From Bacteroidales bacterium (GTDB lineage: Bacteria > Bacteroidota > Bacteroidia > Bacteroidales > UBA1402): a stretch of DNA of 64,000 nucleotides. The notes beneath the pieces were generated by a model. That model was not told the origin of the DNA, searched no databases, and was given only the letters and a program-made list of their open reading frames with translations. Numbering within the stretch: the first letter of the stretch is position 1; each line of letters opens with the position of its first letter. Location of the stretch: NCBI GenBank assembly GCA_017380635.1, contig JAFODP010000002.1, positions 124,001-188,000 on the forward strand, given 5' to 3'. Of this stretch, positions 37,459 to 48,000 are shown piece after piece. The translations under genes were made by a program, and so were the position numbers.

Positions 37459-37459
37459 G

Positions 37460-37888
37460 CTACTCGATTGTGCTGAGGCGGTACTCGCTTAGTTCTTTGC
37501 CTAGGCGATGGATGTATTCTTCGATTTGCTTCAGTCGCTCGGCCGATGGTTTTTTGTGCCCATCAACGTACTGTTGTAGAAGCGTGGTGTTCAGGCCGGC
37601 GCTTTTGGCTACTTGCCTGAGGTTGAGTTCGGGATATTCGAAAAAGAGTTTGCATAAAGCGGAATTGTTTTTGGGATGATTCTCGGTTAGAAAAAATCCT
37701 TCGAACGACAGATCTTCGTCCAATTTTGGCCAATGAATGCCCATGGGAGAGAAGTAGTAATCTTGCAATTGCTCGTGGCTTGCATTGTAAAGTCTTGGAT
37801 ACAAACGAATAGGGAGTTTTCCTTCGCGCTTGTCTCTCGTCGTCAGATGTATGTATCCGTTTTCAAAACTAATCTTTGGATCTTGCAT
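37460..37888 (-). CDS. DUF2442 protein with C-terminal helix-turn-helix
   Basis: A 142-residue protein. Residues ~6-70 are a DUF2442 domain (ENGYIHLTTRDKREGKLPIR, then MGIHWPKLDEDLSFEGFF); residues ~85-135 look like an HTH (LRQVAKSAGLNTTLLQQYVD, then GHKKPSAERLKQIEEYIHRL). DUF2442 is often paired with DUF4160, as here, in small modules thought to be toxin-antitoxin-like. The HTH suggests it is the DNA-binding, antitoxin-side partner. It lies 11 bases after the DUF4160 gene. Confidence 0.85.
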   Translation of the reverse strand: MQDPKISFENGYIHLTTRDKREGKLPIRLYPRLYNASHEQLQDYYFSPMGIHWPKLDEDLSFEGFFLTENHPKNNSALCKLFFEYPELNLRQVAKSAGLNTTLLQQYVDGHKKPSAERLKQIEEYIHRLGKELSEYRLSTIE

Positions 37889-37899
37889 TGTGAGTGTTA

Positions 37900-38136
37900 T
37901 TATTGATTAAAGAATTCTTTCCATTGCCTTGTGATAATATCGCGATTGTCTTCAATTGCTTTAATGGCGATTCTGATATCTCTGGCTTTAAGCCCGTGGT
38001 TTTCAATCATCTTTGTTGTTGGAGTGATGTTGAATTTTGCTTCTGCTTGCCCTGTTGAAACATGTACGTGAATTGGTTCGTGCTCATTTGAATAAAAATA
38101 GAATTTCAGATGTAAATAATAAAATAATACAGGCAT
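37900..38136 (-). CDS. DUF4160 protein
   Basis: A 78-residue DUF4160 protein: FYFYSNEHEPIHVHVSTGQA is the family core with its His cluster, then AKFNI. The ATG at 38136 starts the conserved domain (MPVLFYYLHL); further upstream the frame is AT-rich and non-native. It is first in a two-gene unit with the DUF2442-HTH gene. The role is unknown; the pairing suggests a toxin-like partner, but no activity is established for the family. Confidence 0.82.
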   Translation of the reverse strand: MPVLFYYLHLKFYFYSNEHEPIHVHVSTGQAEAKFNITPTTKMIENHGLKARDIRIAIKAIEDNRDIITRQWKEFFNQ

Positions 38137-38158
38137 AGAAATATAGGTTAAAGGTTTG

Positions 38159-38236
38159 CAAATATAGGTATTAAAATTAATACTAATTGTGTTTTGTAAA
38201 AAAATATTTTTCGAAATTTTCAGCCTTGCAAATATA
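38159..38236 (-). promoter_or_regulatory. Two candidate -7 elements upstream of the DUF4160 gene
   Basis: CAAATATA at 38159-38166 and 38229-38236 each read TATATTTG on the minus strand. Either or both could drive the DUF4160/DUF2442 unit. Confidence 0.45.
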
Positions 38237-38507
38237 GGGTTGATTTTGTAAGAATCAATGTTTAATTGATGAAAAATTAATATAAACATTTGGTTTATTT
38301 AAAGCTGCTTGTGGGTTTTGGACGGTGAAAATGTTGTCGTTTTTTGAAGCGAAGATTATCGAAAACCCAAGTCGAAAACCATCGAGAATCCAAGGTAAGA
38401 ATCATCGAAATTTTGAGGTGAATAATAAGCTGATTTTCTGATGGAAATCTCTTGGTTTTTGGCGAAATTGTTAAAAATGCGGAGAATGTTAATAATCTGA
38501 AAGATTC

Positions 38508-38541
38508 TTTTGGATTTTGTAACATTTTGGCTGTATATTTG
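38508..38541 (+). promoter_or_regulatory. Promoter of the secreted-protein operon
   Basis: TTTTG at 38508-38512, a 21-base gap, and TATATTTG at 38534-38541: a full Bacteroidetes promoter match, 60 bases before the ATG. Confidence 0.7.
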
Positions 38542-38601
38542 CGTGTTATTATCTTCACTCTTATTTAGGGGTTTATTTTGAATCTATATCGCTCAAAATC
38601 A

Positions 38602-40629
38602 ATGCGTAAAAACATATTATTTTTCATATTTTTTGTGTGCGCCCAATGGATGTTGGCGCAAAGTGTCAGTGTGGCTTCGTTCCGTGCTTTGGAAAACGAT
38701 TTGACGGCCAATACTTATGGCACGATGGAAAAAGACCAAAACGGCGAAATCGCTGCCCTGATTAAAATCGTGACCAACGAAACCGGTTTCCTCTTCGACG
38801 GTGGTATGACCGGTATTGTGCGTGTGAAACAAGATGTTGGCGAAGTGTGGGTGTATGTGCCTCACGGCATCAAGCGTATCACCATCAAGCATCCGCAGCT
38901 GGGCGTTTTGCGCGACTATTATTTCCCCATTCCCATTGCCAAGGCTCGTACTTACGAAATGGTTCTTTCTACCGGAAAGGTGCAGACTATTGTGCAACAT
39001 TCTGTGAATAAGCAATATGTCATCTTCAATGTGGAGCCTGCCAATGCGGTGGTGGAACTTGGCGATGAAATTTTGAGTGTCAGCGAAGATGGATATGCCC
39101 AGAAAAGTGTGGGCTACGGCAAATACAATTATCGTGTTTCTTGTGCCAATTATCATACGCAAGCCGGTGTGGTTCAAGTGACTTCCAAGGGTAAAGCGGT
39201 GGTGAACGTGGCACTGAAGCCGAATTTCGGTTGGATGCAGTTGACGGCTCCCGAAGACCAACAAGGCGCGTATGTGTATTTGAACAACGAACGTGTGGGA
39301 CAGATTCCTTTCATGTCGCAACCCTTGAAGAGCGGTGATTATCAGCTGCGTGTCATCAAGCCGATGTACAAACCTTATGTGCGTCAATTGACGGTTTCCG
39401 ACAACGATACCATCAAGCAGGAAGTGACGCTCGATCCTAACTTTGCTGTGGTGACTTTGAATACTTCCGAAAATGCTGAAATTTGGGTGGATGGTCAGAT
39501 GAAGGCTCGCGGCACTTGGACCGGTCCGCTGGAAACCGGCGACTATACGGTGGAAGTGAAGCAGGAATCGCATCGTCCTCGTTCGCAGATTCTTTCTATC
39601 AACGATTACGAAGCCAGAACGGTGCAATTGCCCGCGCCCGATCCTATCTGTGGTAGTTTGGATATCAGTTCGTCGCCTTCGTTGGTGAAAGTGTTCATCG
39701 ATGGCGAAGAATTGGGCGAAACGCCTCTTATTCAGAACGATGTCTTGGTGGGTACGCGCGAATTGATTTTCCGTAAACGTGGCTACAACGATGTGCTCAG
39801 AACTATCGAAGTGAAAGAAAACGAAACGACTACGCTGAATGTGCGAATGACCAAGGGTTCTGTCAGATTGGAATCGGAAGTAGTAAGGAAGCGCGAAGAA
39901 GCTCGCTTGGCCGAAGAAGCTCGTTTGGCAGCCGAGGCCGACTCTGCCGCACAAGCGGAATCACAAGCTGCGCAAGAAGCGGTACAAGAAACTGTTCAAG
40001 AACAAGTTCCCGTGGAAACGCCGAGTCAAGATGTTGCCGAACCTCAAATGGAAACGCCTGTCGCTCAGCCGCAAACAACTCCCGTGGTAGAGCAGCCCAA
40101 GTTGAAACCTTCTCCGGTAAGTTCTTATCGCAAAGCTGCTTTCTATCTGGAAGGCAATGGTACATATTGGCGTAATACCGTATCGACTTATGCTACAATC
40201 GACTATGGTTTCGGTGCCGGTGTTTATCTGGGCGGACTGAATCTCCATGTGGCTACTCAATTTGGAGGACTTCCGCAACTTCAGCTGAAAACAGGTTTCT
40301 CGATGCCATTGGGTTCTTATCTGTTGGTAACGCCTCAGGTGGGCTTGCTCAATCTTTTCGATGTTCAGACCAGTGAATGGGTTTCTTATACCGACAGCCA
40401 TGGCGATTTCTATCTGATTGAACATAAAGAATCTAAAGATATTCGCGCTTTGTCTTTGGCTTGTCGTGTTCAGTTGTGTCTGACGAAAAATATTGCCCTT
40501 GCGGTGACACCCGAATACCATATCTACGACAAGGCTTCGCTGGAAAATTTGGATACGGACTATATTCCTGGTTTCGGTGTACGTGCGTCATTGGTGCTGA
40601 ATTTTGGCGTGGATGCTAGAAAATATTAA
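38602..40629 (+). CDS. PEGA-domain secreted protein
   Basis: A 675-residue exported protein. The start is ATG 38602 (MRKNILFFIFFVCAQWMLAQ, a signal peptide) rather than the TTG at 38578. Residues ~25-130 form a conserved N-terminal region. Repeated PEGA-type segments follow (~150-420; for example AYVYLNNERVGQIPFMSQPL and SLVKVFIDGEELGETPLI). A charged helical/low-complexity linker is rich in Ala-Glu-Gln (EEARLAEEARLAAEADSAAQ), and the end is a beta-rich, Gly/Tyr region that could be a small barrel (ASLVLNFGVDARKY). PEGA domains are surface-associated in other organisms. First gene of a five-gene operon of exported proteins. Confidence 0.85.
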   Translation: MRKNILFFIFFVCAQWMLAQSVSVASFRALENDLTANTYGTMEKDQNGEIAALIKIVTNETGFLFDGGMTGIVRVKQDVGEVWVYVPHGIKRITIKHPQLGVLRDYYFPIPIAKARTYEMVLSTGKVQTIVQHSVNKQYVIFNVEPANAVVELGDEILSVSEDGYAQKSVGYGKYNYRVSCANYHTQAGVVQVTSKGKAVVNVALKPNFGWMQLTAPEDQQGAYVYLNNERVGQIPFMSQPLKSGDYQLRVIKPMYKPYVRQLTVSDNDTIKQEVTLDPNFAVVTLNTSENAEIWVDGQMKARGTWTGPLETGDYTVEVKQESHRPRSQILSINDYEARTVQLPAPDPICGSLDISSSPSLVKVFIDGEELGETPLIQNDVLVGTRELIFRKRGYNDVLRTIEVKENETTTLNVRMTKGSVRLESEVVRKREEARLAEEARLAAEADSAAQAESQAAQEAVQETVQEQVPVETPSQDVAEPQMETPVAQPQTTPVVEQPKLKPSPVSSYRKAAFYLEGNGTYWRNTVSTYATIDYGFGAGVYLGGLNLHVATQFGGLPQLQLKTGFSMPLGSYLLVTPQVGLLNLFDVQTSEWVSYTDSHGDFYLIEHKESKDIRALSLACRVQLCLTKNIALAVTPEYHIYDKASLENLDTDYIPGFGVRASLVLNFGVDARKY

Positions 40630-40665
40630 TCAAACAATAATTACTCATTCTTAAAACTTACTATT

Positions 40666-41307
40666 ATGAAAAAATTAGTTCCTTTCCTGTTGATGGCAGC
40701 TATGTTGTTTAGTTGTCCTATGCTGAGTGCTCAATCTAAGGCAATGGAAAAAGCTCGTGCTAAAGAGTATAAAGCTAAAATGAAAGAATACAAGAAAGAA
40801 GGTTGGACTTTGTTCGGCAGTTCTCGTAGCTTGGATATGGCTTTGCTCAACCACTACGAAAAGTTGAACCAAGGTGGTGAAAATGTGAGAGAAGTGGTAG
40901 GTATTGCTACTCGTTTCAAATCGAAAAATGTTGGTCATCAGATGGCTGTAAACAGTGCTTGTCTCACTTATTCTCAGCAAGCCGGTAGCTACGTGAAAGG
41001 TCGCGTGGTAAGCGATATGGCCGGTGATGGTATCGATGCTGAAAAGGAATTCGAACATTTTTATGCTGCTTACGAACGCTTGGTTGAAAAAGAAATCAAG
41101 GGTGAAATGAGAGAATCTTACAGCGTTATCCGTGACAATGGTGACGGTACTTTCGAAATGCAGACTTTCTTTATCATCGACGAAGATGCTGCTACCGAAG
41201 CTCGTATCCGTGCTTACGAAAATGCTATGCGTGAAACCGAAGCTGCTCAGAAGCATGCACAGAAAGTGGCCGATTTCGTAAGAGCTGGTTTTCCTGTAAC
41301 TCAATAA
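40666..41307 (+). CDS. LPP20-like exported protein
   Basis: A 213-residue exported protein. The signal peptide is followed by a Lys-rich helix (AKEYKAKMKEYKKEGWTLFG). The body resembles the LPP20/FlgT-like fold of the next gene's N-terminus: a helix with ACLTYSQQAGSYVKGRVVSD, then VEKEIKGEMRESYSVIRDNG and FEMQTFFIIDEDAATEARIR. The likeness to LPP20 is moderate and from memory. Function unknown; part of the operon by spacing (36 bases before, 24 after). Confidence 0.75.
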   Translation: MKKLVPFLLMAAMLFSCPMLSAQSKAMEKARAKEYKAKMKEYKKEGWTLFGSSRSLDMALLNHYEKLNQGGENVREVVGIATRFKSKNVGHQMAVNSACLTYSQQAGSYVKGRVVSDMAGDGIDAEKEFEHFYAAYERLVEKEIKGEMRESYSVIRDNGDGTFEMQTFFIIDEDAATEARIRAYENAMRETEAAQKHAQKVADFVRAGFPVTQ

Positions 41308-41331
41308 TTTTTAATACAATACACAGTGCCA

Positions 41332-43209
41332 ATGAGGAGGGTATATTGCACTCTCCTCATCCTGTTTTCTCTGACGATGCCTATCTGCGCGCAAATGAGC
41401 GTAGAAGAAATCAAGGGAAATCCCGAATATCTGACGGGCGAGGGATGGGGAGAATCGAATAAAGCGGCTAACAACGCAGCCTTGCAAGATTTGATTTCGA
41501 AGATTTCAGTATCGGTAGAATCTCAGTTCGAGAATATCGAAGAGGAAGTTACCGATGGAACATCTGTCGATTCGCATTCTGCATGTAAATCGGTGGTGAA
41601 TACGTATTCGCAAGCCACTATTCAAAATACGGAATGTATCTATATCAGTCATGAACCGGATGCTCACGTGTTCCGTTATGTGAAGCGTAGCGATGTGGAC
41701 AAGATTTTCGATTCGCGTCGTCAGAAAGTGTTCGATATGGCTGCCAGTGCGGCTCGCGCCAGAGAAAAATCCAAGATTGACGATGCCTTGCGTTATTACT
41801 ATTGGGCTTATTGTCTTTTGCAGAGTATTCCCAACGCCAATGCCGTGGTGGATGAACAAGGCCATGTGCTCACTCATTGGATTCCCGAACAAATCAACGA
41901 AATTTTCAGTCTTATCGAAGCGCACAAAGTGAGCGAAGCGGACAATGTGGCTGAAATTCGTGTGCTGTTCAACGGCGAACCTGTTACTTCGATGGACTAT
42001 ACTTATTTCGATGGTATGGATTGGAGTAACCTTTACGGCGCCAAGGATGGTCGTGGTTTTGTGGAACTGCGTCCCGGTATGACTACCGACAATTTGCGTA
42101 TCAAATGCGAATACGAATACAGCGGCGAAGCGCATATCGACAAGGAAATTTCTACCGTGGTGAATGTAATGAAGGGTAAAGTGTTCCGCGATGCTTACAT
42201 CATGTTGTCTGATGCCCCCGCACCTGCACCTAAAAAAGAAGAACCTCAGGCCGAACCTGAAGCCGAACCCGAAGCCTTGGCTGCTGCTCAAACGGAAGCG
42301 CAAAGCACCGAATCTGCCGATGTTGTGGCCAAGGTTGAGGCTTTGCCTAAGAACGATATTACCGAATTGTCGGCCGAAGAAGCTGCACCTTATCGCAAGA
42401 GCATCGATGCAGTGCTTGCAGCTATCCGCAGCGGCAATTACAACAGCGTAGATACGCTTTTCTCGCCCGATGGTAAGGATATGTATCGTCGTCTTATCAG
42501 TTATGGTAACGCGCGCATCATGAGCGAACCCCAGTTAAGTTTTTATATGGTGGGTGCTCAAAAAGATGTTACTTGTCGCAGTGTGGCTATGTCTTTCTCT
42601 TTCCGCAACAACAATCGTAAGTTTGTGGAAGACGTGACTTTTACTTTCAATGCCGATAAGAAAATCGACTGTCTGGCTTTCGGTTTGGATAAGAATTCTA
42701 CCGACGATATTCTCAAACACGATATGTGGAGCGAATATGCGCGTACGGTTTTAGCAGAATTCTTGGAAAATTACAAAACGGCTTATGCCTTGAAACGTTT
42801 GGATTACATTCGTAGTATTTTCGACGATAACGCTGTGATTATCACCGGTAAAGTGACAACTCGTATGACCGGTACCGACAATGCGAATGTATCTCTGATG
42901 AACAACAAATACGTGCAGTTCACACGTCAGAACAAAGAACAATATTTGCGCAATCTGGAACGTTGTTTCGATAGTAACGAATATATCAACATCCGTTTTG
43001 CCAACAACGATATCGTAAAAGCTGGTGTGGGTGGTGAAGTATATGGTATCCAAATCAAACAGGATTACTACTCAACTAATTACGGTGACACCGGTTACCT
43101 CTTCTTGATGGTCGATTTGAACGACCCCAAGAAACCGATTATCAAAGTTCGTTCATGGCAGCCTGAGCGCGACCCGAACTTTGGTTTGGTTGATTTGTCT
43201 CATTTTTAA
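41332..43209 (+). CDS. LPP20-domain exported protein, 625 residues
   Basis: An exported protein (signal peptide ILFSLTMPICAQ; the ATG at 41332 is preferred over GTG 41326). The N-terminal domain resembles LPP20 (YLTGEGWGESNKAANNAALQ, then DLISKISVSVESQFENIEEE). The middle has DAASAARAREKSKIDDALRYY-type helices and an Ala/Glu/Pro-rich low-complexity linker (~residues 295-345). The C-terminal ~230 residues resemble a SnoaL/NTF2-like half-barrel organisation (YKTAYALKRLDYIRSIFDD). No catalytic motif was recognised. In the five-gene secreted-protein operon. Confidence 0.78.
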   Translation: MRRVYCTLLILFSLTMPICAQMSVEEIKGNPEYLTGEGWGESNKAANNAALQDLISKISVSVESQFENIEEEVTDGTSVDSHSACKSVVNTYSQATIQNTECIYISHEPDAHVFRYVKRSDVDKIFDSRRQKVFDMAASAARAREKSKIDDALRYYYWAYCLLQSIPNANAVVDEQGHVLTHWIPEQINEIFSLIEAHKVSEADNVAEIRVLFNGEPVTSMDYTYFDGMDWSNLYGAKDGRGFVELRPGMTTDNLRIKCEYEYSGEAHIDKEISTVVNVMKGKVFRDAYIMLSDAPAPAPKKEEPQAEPEAEPEALAAAQTEAQSTESADVVAKVEALPKNDITELSAEEAAPYRKSIDAVLAAIRSGNYNSVDTLFSPDGKDMYRRLISYGNARIMSEPQLSFYMVGAQKDVTCRSVAMSFSFRNNNRKFVEDVTFTFNADKKIDCLAFGLDKNSTDDILKHDMWSEYARTVLAEFLENYKTAYALKRLDYIRSIFDDNAVIITGKVTTRMTGTDNANVSLMNNKYVQFTRQNKEQYLRNLERCFDSNEYINIRFANNDIVKAGVGGEVYGIQIKQDYYSTNYGDTGYLFLMVDLNDPKKPIIKVRSWQPERDPNFGLVDLSHF

Positions 43210-43235
43210 TAAGGTATAGATAGGGAAGTGTCGTT

Positions 43236-45038
43236 ATGAAGTTTCGTGCCTTTGTTTGGAGTCTGTTGCTTTTGTCGGTTTCTGCTGTGCAAGCGCAATC
43301 GGAAGATTTTGAGTCGTTTCGTCAACGTTTGTTGAACGATTATGATGCATTTCGTCAGGGTGTCTTGGATCAGTATGAGAATTTTTTGGATGAAGCTTGG
43401 GCCGGGTTCGAAACTTTTGCCGGCGACAAGCGTAGCGAAGATCCCAAGCCTACGGCACCTCCCACTTTCAAACCTTCCGATTTGCCAGCGCTGCCATCGC
43501 CGCCACAAGTGCCGACACTGAAGCCCGTGAAACTACCGAAAGTGCCTTCGGTGCCTTCGGTTCCGAGTTCGCCGAGTGTGCCTTCAGTTCCGAGTTCGCC
43601 TATCGCTTCAGTGCCTTCGGTGCCAAGCAAGCCGAGTGTTCCTTCCGTGCCAAGCGTTCCGACAAGACCCGCCGCGCCGAGTTCGCCTATTGCATCGCTG
43701 CCCTCGGTTCCAAGCAAGCCGAGTGTGCCTTCGGTGCCCGCAACACCATCAACACCTTCGGCTCCAAGTTCGCCGAGTGTGCCCACGACACCGACTCAAC
43801 CTGTGACGCCAGCTCCGACTAAACCGGCTGCTCCGGCAAGTCCTGTTGTGCCGGCATCACCCGCATCTTCGCCAATCCCTGCGACTCCTGCCGTGCCGAC
43901 AGCTCCCGAAAAACCGGCAGCTCCTGTGGCTCCTGCAACACCGGTGAAGCCAGCCGCCAATACCATCAATTACAGCTTGTACGGATTGCAAATGTCGGTG
44001 CCCAAGCCTGCCATTGCGCCCAACCTGACTAGCGGTGCGCAAAAGGAAGTGGTGGCATTCTGGAAAGAAATCAAGGAAAGCGACACCAAGGCTATTGTCA
44101 AGAGTTTCAAGGACGCAGCCGTTAATTATCGTTTGGGCGACTGGTGCAGCTTGAAAGCGGTGGAAAAATATGCCGAAATCTGGGCTAAAGGCAATGTTAA
44201 TGCCGCCCGCGTGATGACGCAATTTCTGATGATGAGTATGGGTTACGATTTGCGCATGGCATCGGCCAATAACGAAGTGTACCTATTGTTGCCATTCCAG
44301 CAGCAAGTGTATGCCAATACTTTTATCCGCATCGACGACAACAAGTATTATGTGTATCCCAACTCCATGCCGGCCAACAGTTCTATCTACACTTGTCGCG
44401 TGCCGGCCGATGTGGACTGTGGGCAGACGATAAATCTGGTGATCAATCCGGCGTATCTGTTGCCAAAGAAAGATCAGGCTTTCAAAGTGTCTCATGCGGA
44501 TTTGTCAATCGAAGGAAATATCAACCGTAATATTATCGATTTGCAGCAGGAATATCCCTCGATGGATATCAGTTGTTATGCGGCTTCCATTGCCGACGAA
44601 GACTTGCGCAAAAACATCCTTACGCAGTTGCGAGGTCAATTGGAAGGAAAATCGGAAATGGATGCGGCCAATGCTATTTTGCATTTTGTGCAGGAAGGTT
44701 TTGCTTACAAAACTGATGGTCAGCAGTTTGGACAAGGCGTGGAAAAATGTTTCTTCTTCGACGAATTGCTGTATTTCCCCTTCTGCGATTGCGAAGACCG
44801 ATCTATTTTCTTTGCTTATTTGGTGAAAGAAATTTTGGGTCTGGATGTGCTGCTGGTAGGCTATCCCGGCCATGAATGTACGGCTGTGGCTTTGTCGGAA
44901 GCGCCGCAGCGTCATACCAGTTTGAATTATAAAGGTAAGAACTATTATATCTGCGATCCCACCTATATGGGCGCTGATGTGGGTATGTGTATGCCTAAAT
45001 ACGTGAATGTCAATCCCGAAGTTGAAGAATGGTATTAA
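43236..45038 (+). CDS. Proline-rich exported transglutaminase-like protein
   Basis: A 600-residue exported protein. Signal peptide (MKFRAFVWSLLLLSVSAVQA), a helical segment to ~65, then a low-complexity Pro/Ser/Val-rich linker at ~70-242 made of PSVPS-type repeats. The C-terminal domain has a transglutaminase/protease-like triad: Cys519 in CDCEDRSIFFAYL, His546 in GYPGHECTAVAL and Asp574 in YYICDPTYMG. The catalytic residues look complete, so it may be a thiol peptidase or a cross-linking enzyme in the periplasm or on the surface. The linker may span the peptidoglycan. Neighbours are LPP20-like proteins and the 1817-residue lipoprotein. Confidence 0.8.
   Translation: MKFRAFVWSLLLLSVSAVQAQSEDFESFRQRLLNDYDAFRQGVLDQYENFLDEAWAGFETFAGDKRSEDPKPTAPPTFKPSDLPALPSPPQVPTLKPVKLPKVPSVPSVPSSPSVPSVPSSPIASVPSVPSKPSVPSVPSVPTRPAAPSSPIASLPSVPSKPSVPSVPATPSTPSAPSSPSVPTTPTQPVTPAPTKPAAPASPVVPASPASSPIPATPAVPTAPEKPAAPVAPATPVKPAANTINYSLYGLQMSVPKPAIAPNLTSGAQKEVVAFWKEIKESDTKAIVKSFKDAAVNYRLGDWCSLKAVEKYAEIWAKGNVNAARVMTQFLMMSMGYDLRMASANNEVYLLLPFQQQVYANTFIRIDDNKYYVYPNSMPANSSIYTCRVPADVDCGQTINLVINPAYLLPKKDQAFKVSHADLSIEGNINRNIIDLQQEYPSMDISCYAASIADEDLRKNILTQLRGQLEGKSEMDAANAILHFVQEGFAYKTDGQQFGQGVEKCFFFDELLYFPFCDCEDRSIFFAYLVKEILGLDVLLVGYPGHECTAVALSEAPQRHTSLNYKGKNYYICDPTYMGADVGMCMPKYVNVNPEVEEWY
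43443..43962 (+). repeat. Pro/Ser/Val tandem repeats in the transglutaminase-like gene
   Basis: About 170 codons of short PSVPS, SKPSVPS and APxxPAxP units with near-identical DNA (for example GTGCCTTCGGTGCC), a substrate for copy-number change by recombination or slippage. Confidence 0.9.
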
Positions 45039-45058
45039 TATCGTCATTACAATATATT

Positions 45059-48000
45059 ATGAATATGCTCAAAAGAATTCCTATATTACTGCTCGTGGCA
45101 GCCTTGTTTACGGCTTGTATCGAACCGCAAACAGAAGTGATGCAGAGCTTCGATAGTTCGGTGTCGTCCATGACGCAAAACTCGGTGGTGTTGACTTGCA
45201 ATATCCATATTACGGATGCTTCGCAGTACGAATCGTTGGAATATGGTGTGTTTTATTCCGATGTCAAATCGAATGTGCAACAGCATCAGAAGGTAAAACG
45301 TGTCAAGGGAACGTCGCTTTCTTCGGGGAAATTCAAGGTAACTTTGAAAAATTTGTCGCCGGGTAAGACCTATTACTACAATGTTTGGTTGTGCACCAAC
45401 GGCAAGAATTATACTTTTGGACAGGTTAAGTCGTTCTCTACCAATGCGGCAGCCGAAAATGGTCATGATTATGTCGACTTGGGTTTGTCGGTGATGTGGG
45501 CCACGGTAAATGTGGGAGATAATGATTATTTTGCTTGGGGCGAAGTGACACCTAAGGATGTTTATTCCGAAGAAAATTATTCGCTTGAAACGATAGGTGA
45601 ATTTTTGCCTTTGTCGAAAGACGCTGCCCGTTACCAATGGGGCGGCAGATGGCGTATGCCTAAGTCTGATGAATGGGCAGAATTGGTGGATATGTGTGAA
45701 TGGCATTATCTGTCGGATGGGATTTGGCAAGTGACTGGTCCGTCTGGCAAGAGTATTCTTCTTCAATCGCCCGGCTTTTACGAACAAGATGGCATTTATG
45801 AAGCCGGTTCTGCCGCATATTATTGGGCAAATCAGGTGTACGACATAGACGGTCCTGTTGCTTATGCATTCGGACGCGATTACTCGGGAAATTTGGGTTT
45901 CTATGCCATGCCTGGTTATCGGGGTCTGAATATTCGTCCGGTATTCAAGAACGAAGGGGCCTATGTGGTAAGTTACGATGCCAATGGAGGCGAGGGCTAT
46001 ATGCCGGAACAAATCAATGCCGGTAATGATACCTATGTAATGGAAGAAAATCTCTTCACCCGTGAAAATCACACCTTTATCGGATGGAATACCCAGGCCG
46101 ATGGCAGTGGAGAATCTTTGCAACCCGGTGAATGGTATGGTTTTGCCGATGATATTACTTTCTATGCCCAGTGGAAACGCGAAAGCAGCGGTTCGGACAA
46201 TGGCTATTCTTATGTGGATATGGGCTTGTCGGTGATGTGGGCTACCTGTAATGTGGGCGCCAGCGTTCCCGAACAATATGGTTTGCATTACTCTTGGGGA
46301 GAAACCTATCCCAAAGATAGTTACGATTGGTCTTTCTATACCTATGGTAACAATTACGACGCCCTCACCAAATATTGCAACAACGACTATTATGGCTATA
46401 ACGGCTTCGTAGACAATATCATGCAATTGGAAGCTCAGGACGATGCTGCTACGCATGTGATGGGCGAAAATTGGCGTACGCCTACCTACGACGAAATGCG
46501 TGAACTTATCGATCAATGTTCTTGGTATTGGACCGACAGAAACGGCGTTTATGGTTACGAAGTGACGAGTCCTCACACGGGTAATAGTATTTTCTTGCCG
46601 GCTGCCGGATATTATAACGGAACTTCGTTCAATCAATCGCAAAGTGTGGGTAATTATTGGACATCAAGTGTTTACGAAAGCAATCCGGCCAATGCTCACA
46701 TGTTGAAATTCGGCCATTACGAAGTGACGACCGATCGTTTCTACCGTTATTATGGCGAAAGTGTTCGTGCGGTGTATGTGGGTGAAGGTCCTAAGGAAGA
46801 TGGCAATCCCAAAGATATCCGCGGTACCTATACGGCTCAAGGTCAAGTTTATACAACGGATGATGGTACGGCTACGGCTACTTGGATCGTGGAAGTGACG
46901 CAAGATGCCACAGATGCTAATTGCTATTACTTCAAAAACTTGGGTGCCTTCGATCAGATTCTTGGAGCAGGTGATATCGCTCTTGTGGCTTATTATGATG
47001 CCGCCGGCAATTATTATCGTATTCCTACCAAGCAATATATCGGCAGTACATCGAAGTATGCGGTCTTTATTGAAGCGATGAATGTGGTTGATGGCAACTT
47101 GCAAAGTTTTGCCAACGAAGATTTGATCGTTACGTTCGATGAAAATGGCGATATGCATCTGAATCATGCCTTGGCAGTAACGGGGTATAACGATCCTGAT
47201 GGAATTGTGTATGCCGGCTATTTCGGTTATGCATATGATTTCTCTATTAAAAAGGGTGGAAATGCCGATACGCCCGGAACGGATCCCGATACGCCTGAAA
47301 CTCCTTCGTACGAATTGAGCGTGTCCGGTTCGGAAAATGGTTTCAATTATGTGGACTTGGGTTTGCCCAGCGGTTTGAAATGGGCTACGTGCAATGTTGG
47401 GGCCGGTACAGATCCTACTGCTACTGGTTGTTATTTTGCATGGGCCGAAACCGAAGAAAAAATAGACGAGGGGGGCTTCACTTGGGACAATTATAAATAT
47501 GGAAACCCGACAAGTGGTTTCAGCAAATACAATGCCAGCGATATGCTTAACGTGCTCGACCTTTCCGACGATGCGGCGAATGTTCATATGGGTGGAAAAT
47601 GGCGTATGCCCACCCTCAACGATATGAACGAACTGCTGGAATACTGTACTTGGACTTGGGTTCAACGCGAAGGAGCGTTTAACGGCTACGATGTGACAGG
47701 TCCGAATGGTAACAGCATGTTCTTGCCGGCGGCCGGTTATTATGATGCTGATAATCATTACATTCATAATACACATGGCTTGTATTGGACCTCTTTTTTG
47801 AGTGAAGACCGTGTTGCCTTTCATTTGAATTTTGGTGTGGGCGAAGGTGTTACGATGGTTGTTGGCGATCGTTTTTACGGTCGAAGCGTGCGTGGCGTTT
47901 TCTCGGATGATGCTAATCAAAATCCGGATGCCTCCTATGCTACCATTTACTTTAATGCCAACGATGCCGAAGGCAGTATGTCGTCGATGCAAGTGGAAAT

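Larger units (their letters stand above)
38137..38601. other. Divergent intergenic region, AT-rich
   Basis: Holds the DUF4160 promoter elements and the promoter of the secreted-protein operon (38508-38541). Short imperfect repeats of the type CGAAAACC/CGAGAATCC lie around 38340-38405. No gene is supported. Confidence 0.65.

Noticed and set aside
38295-38558. An 87-residue minus-strand open frame in the gap before the PEGA gene
   Set aside because: AT-rich, overlaps the operon promoter, and has no recognisable features.
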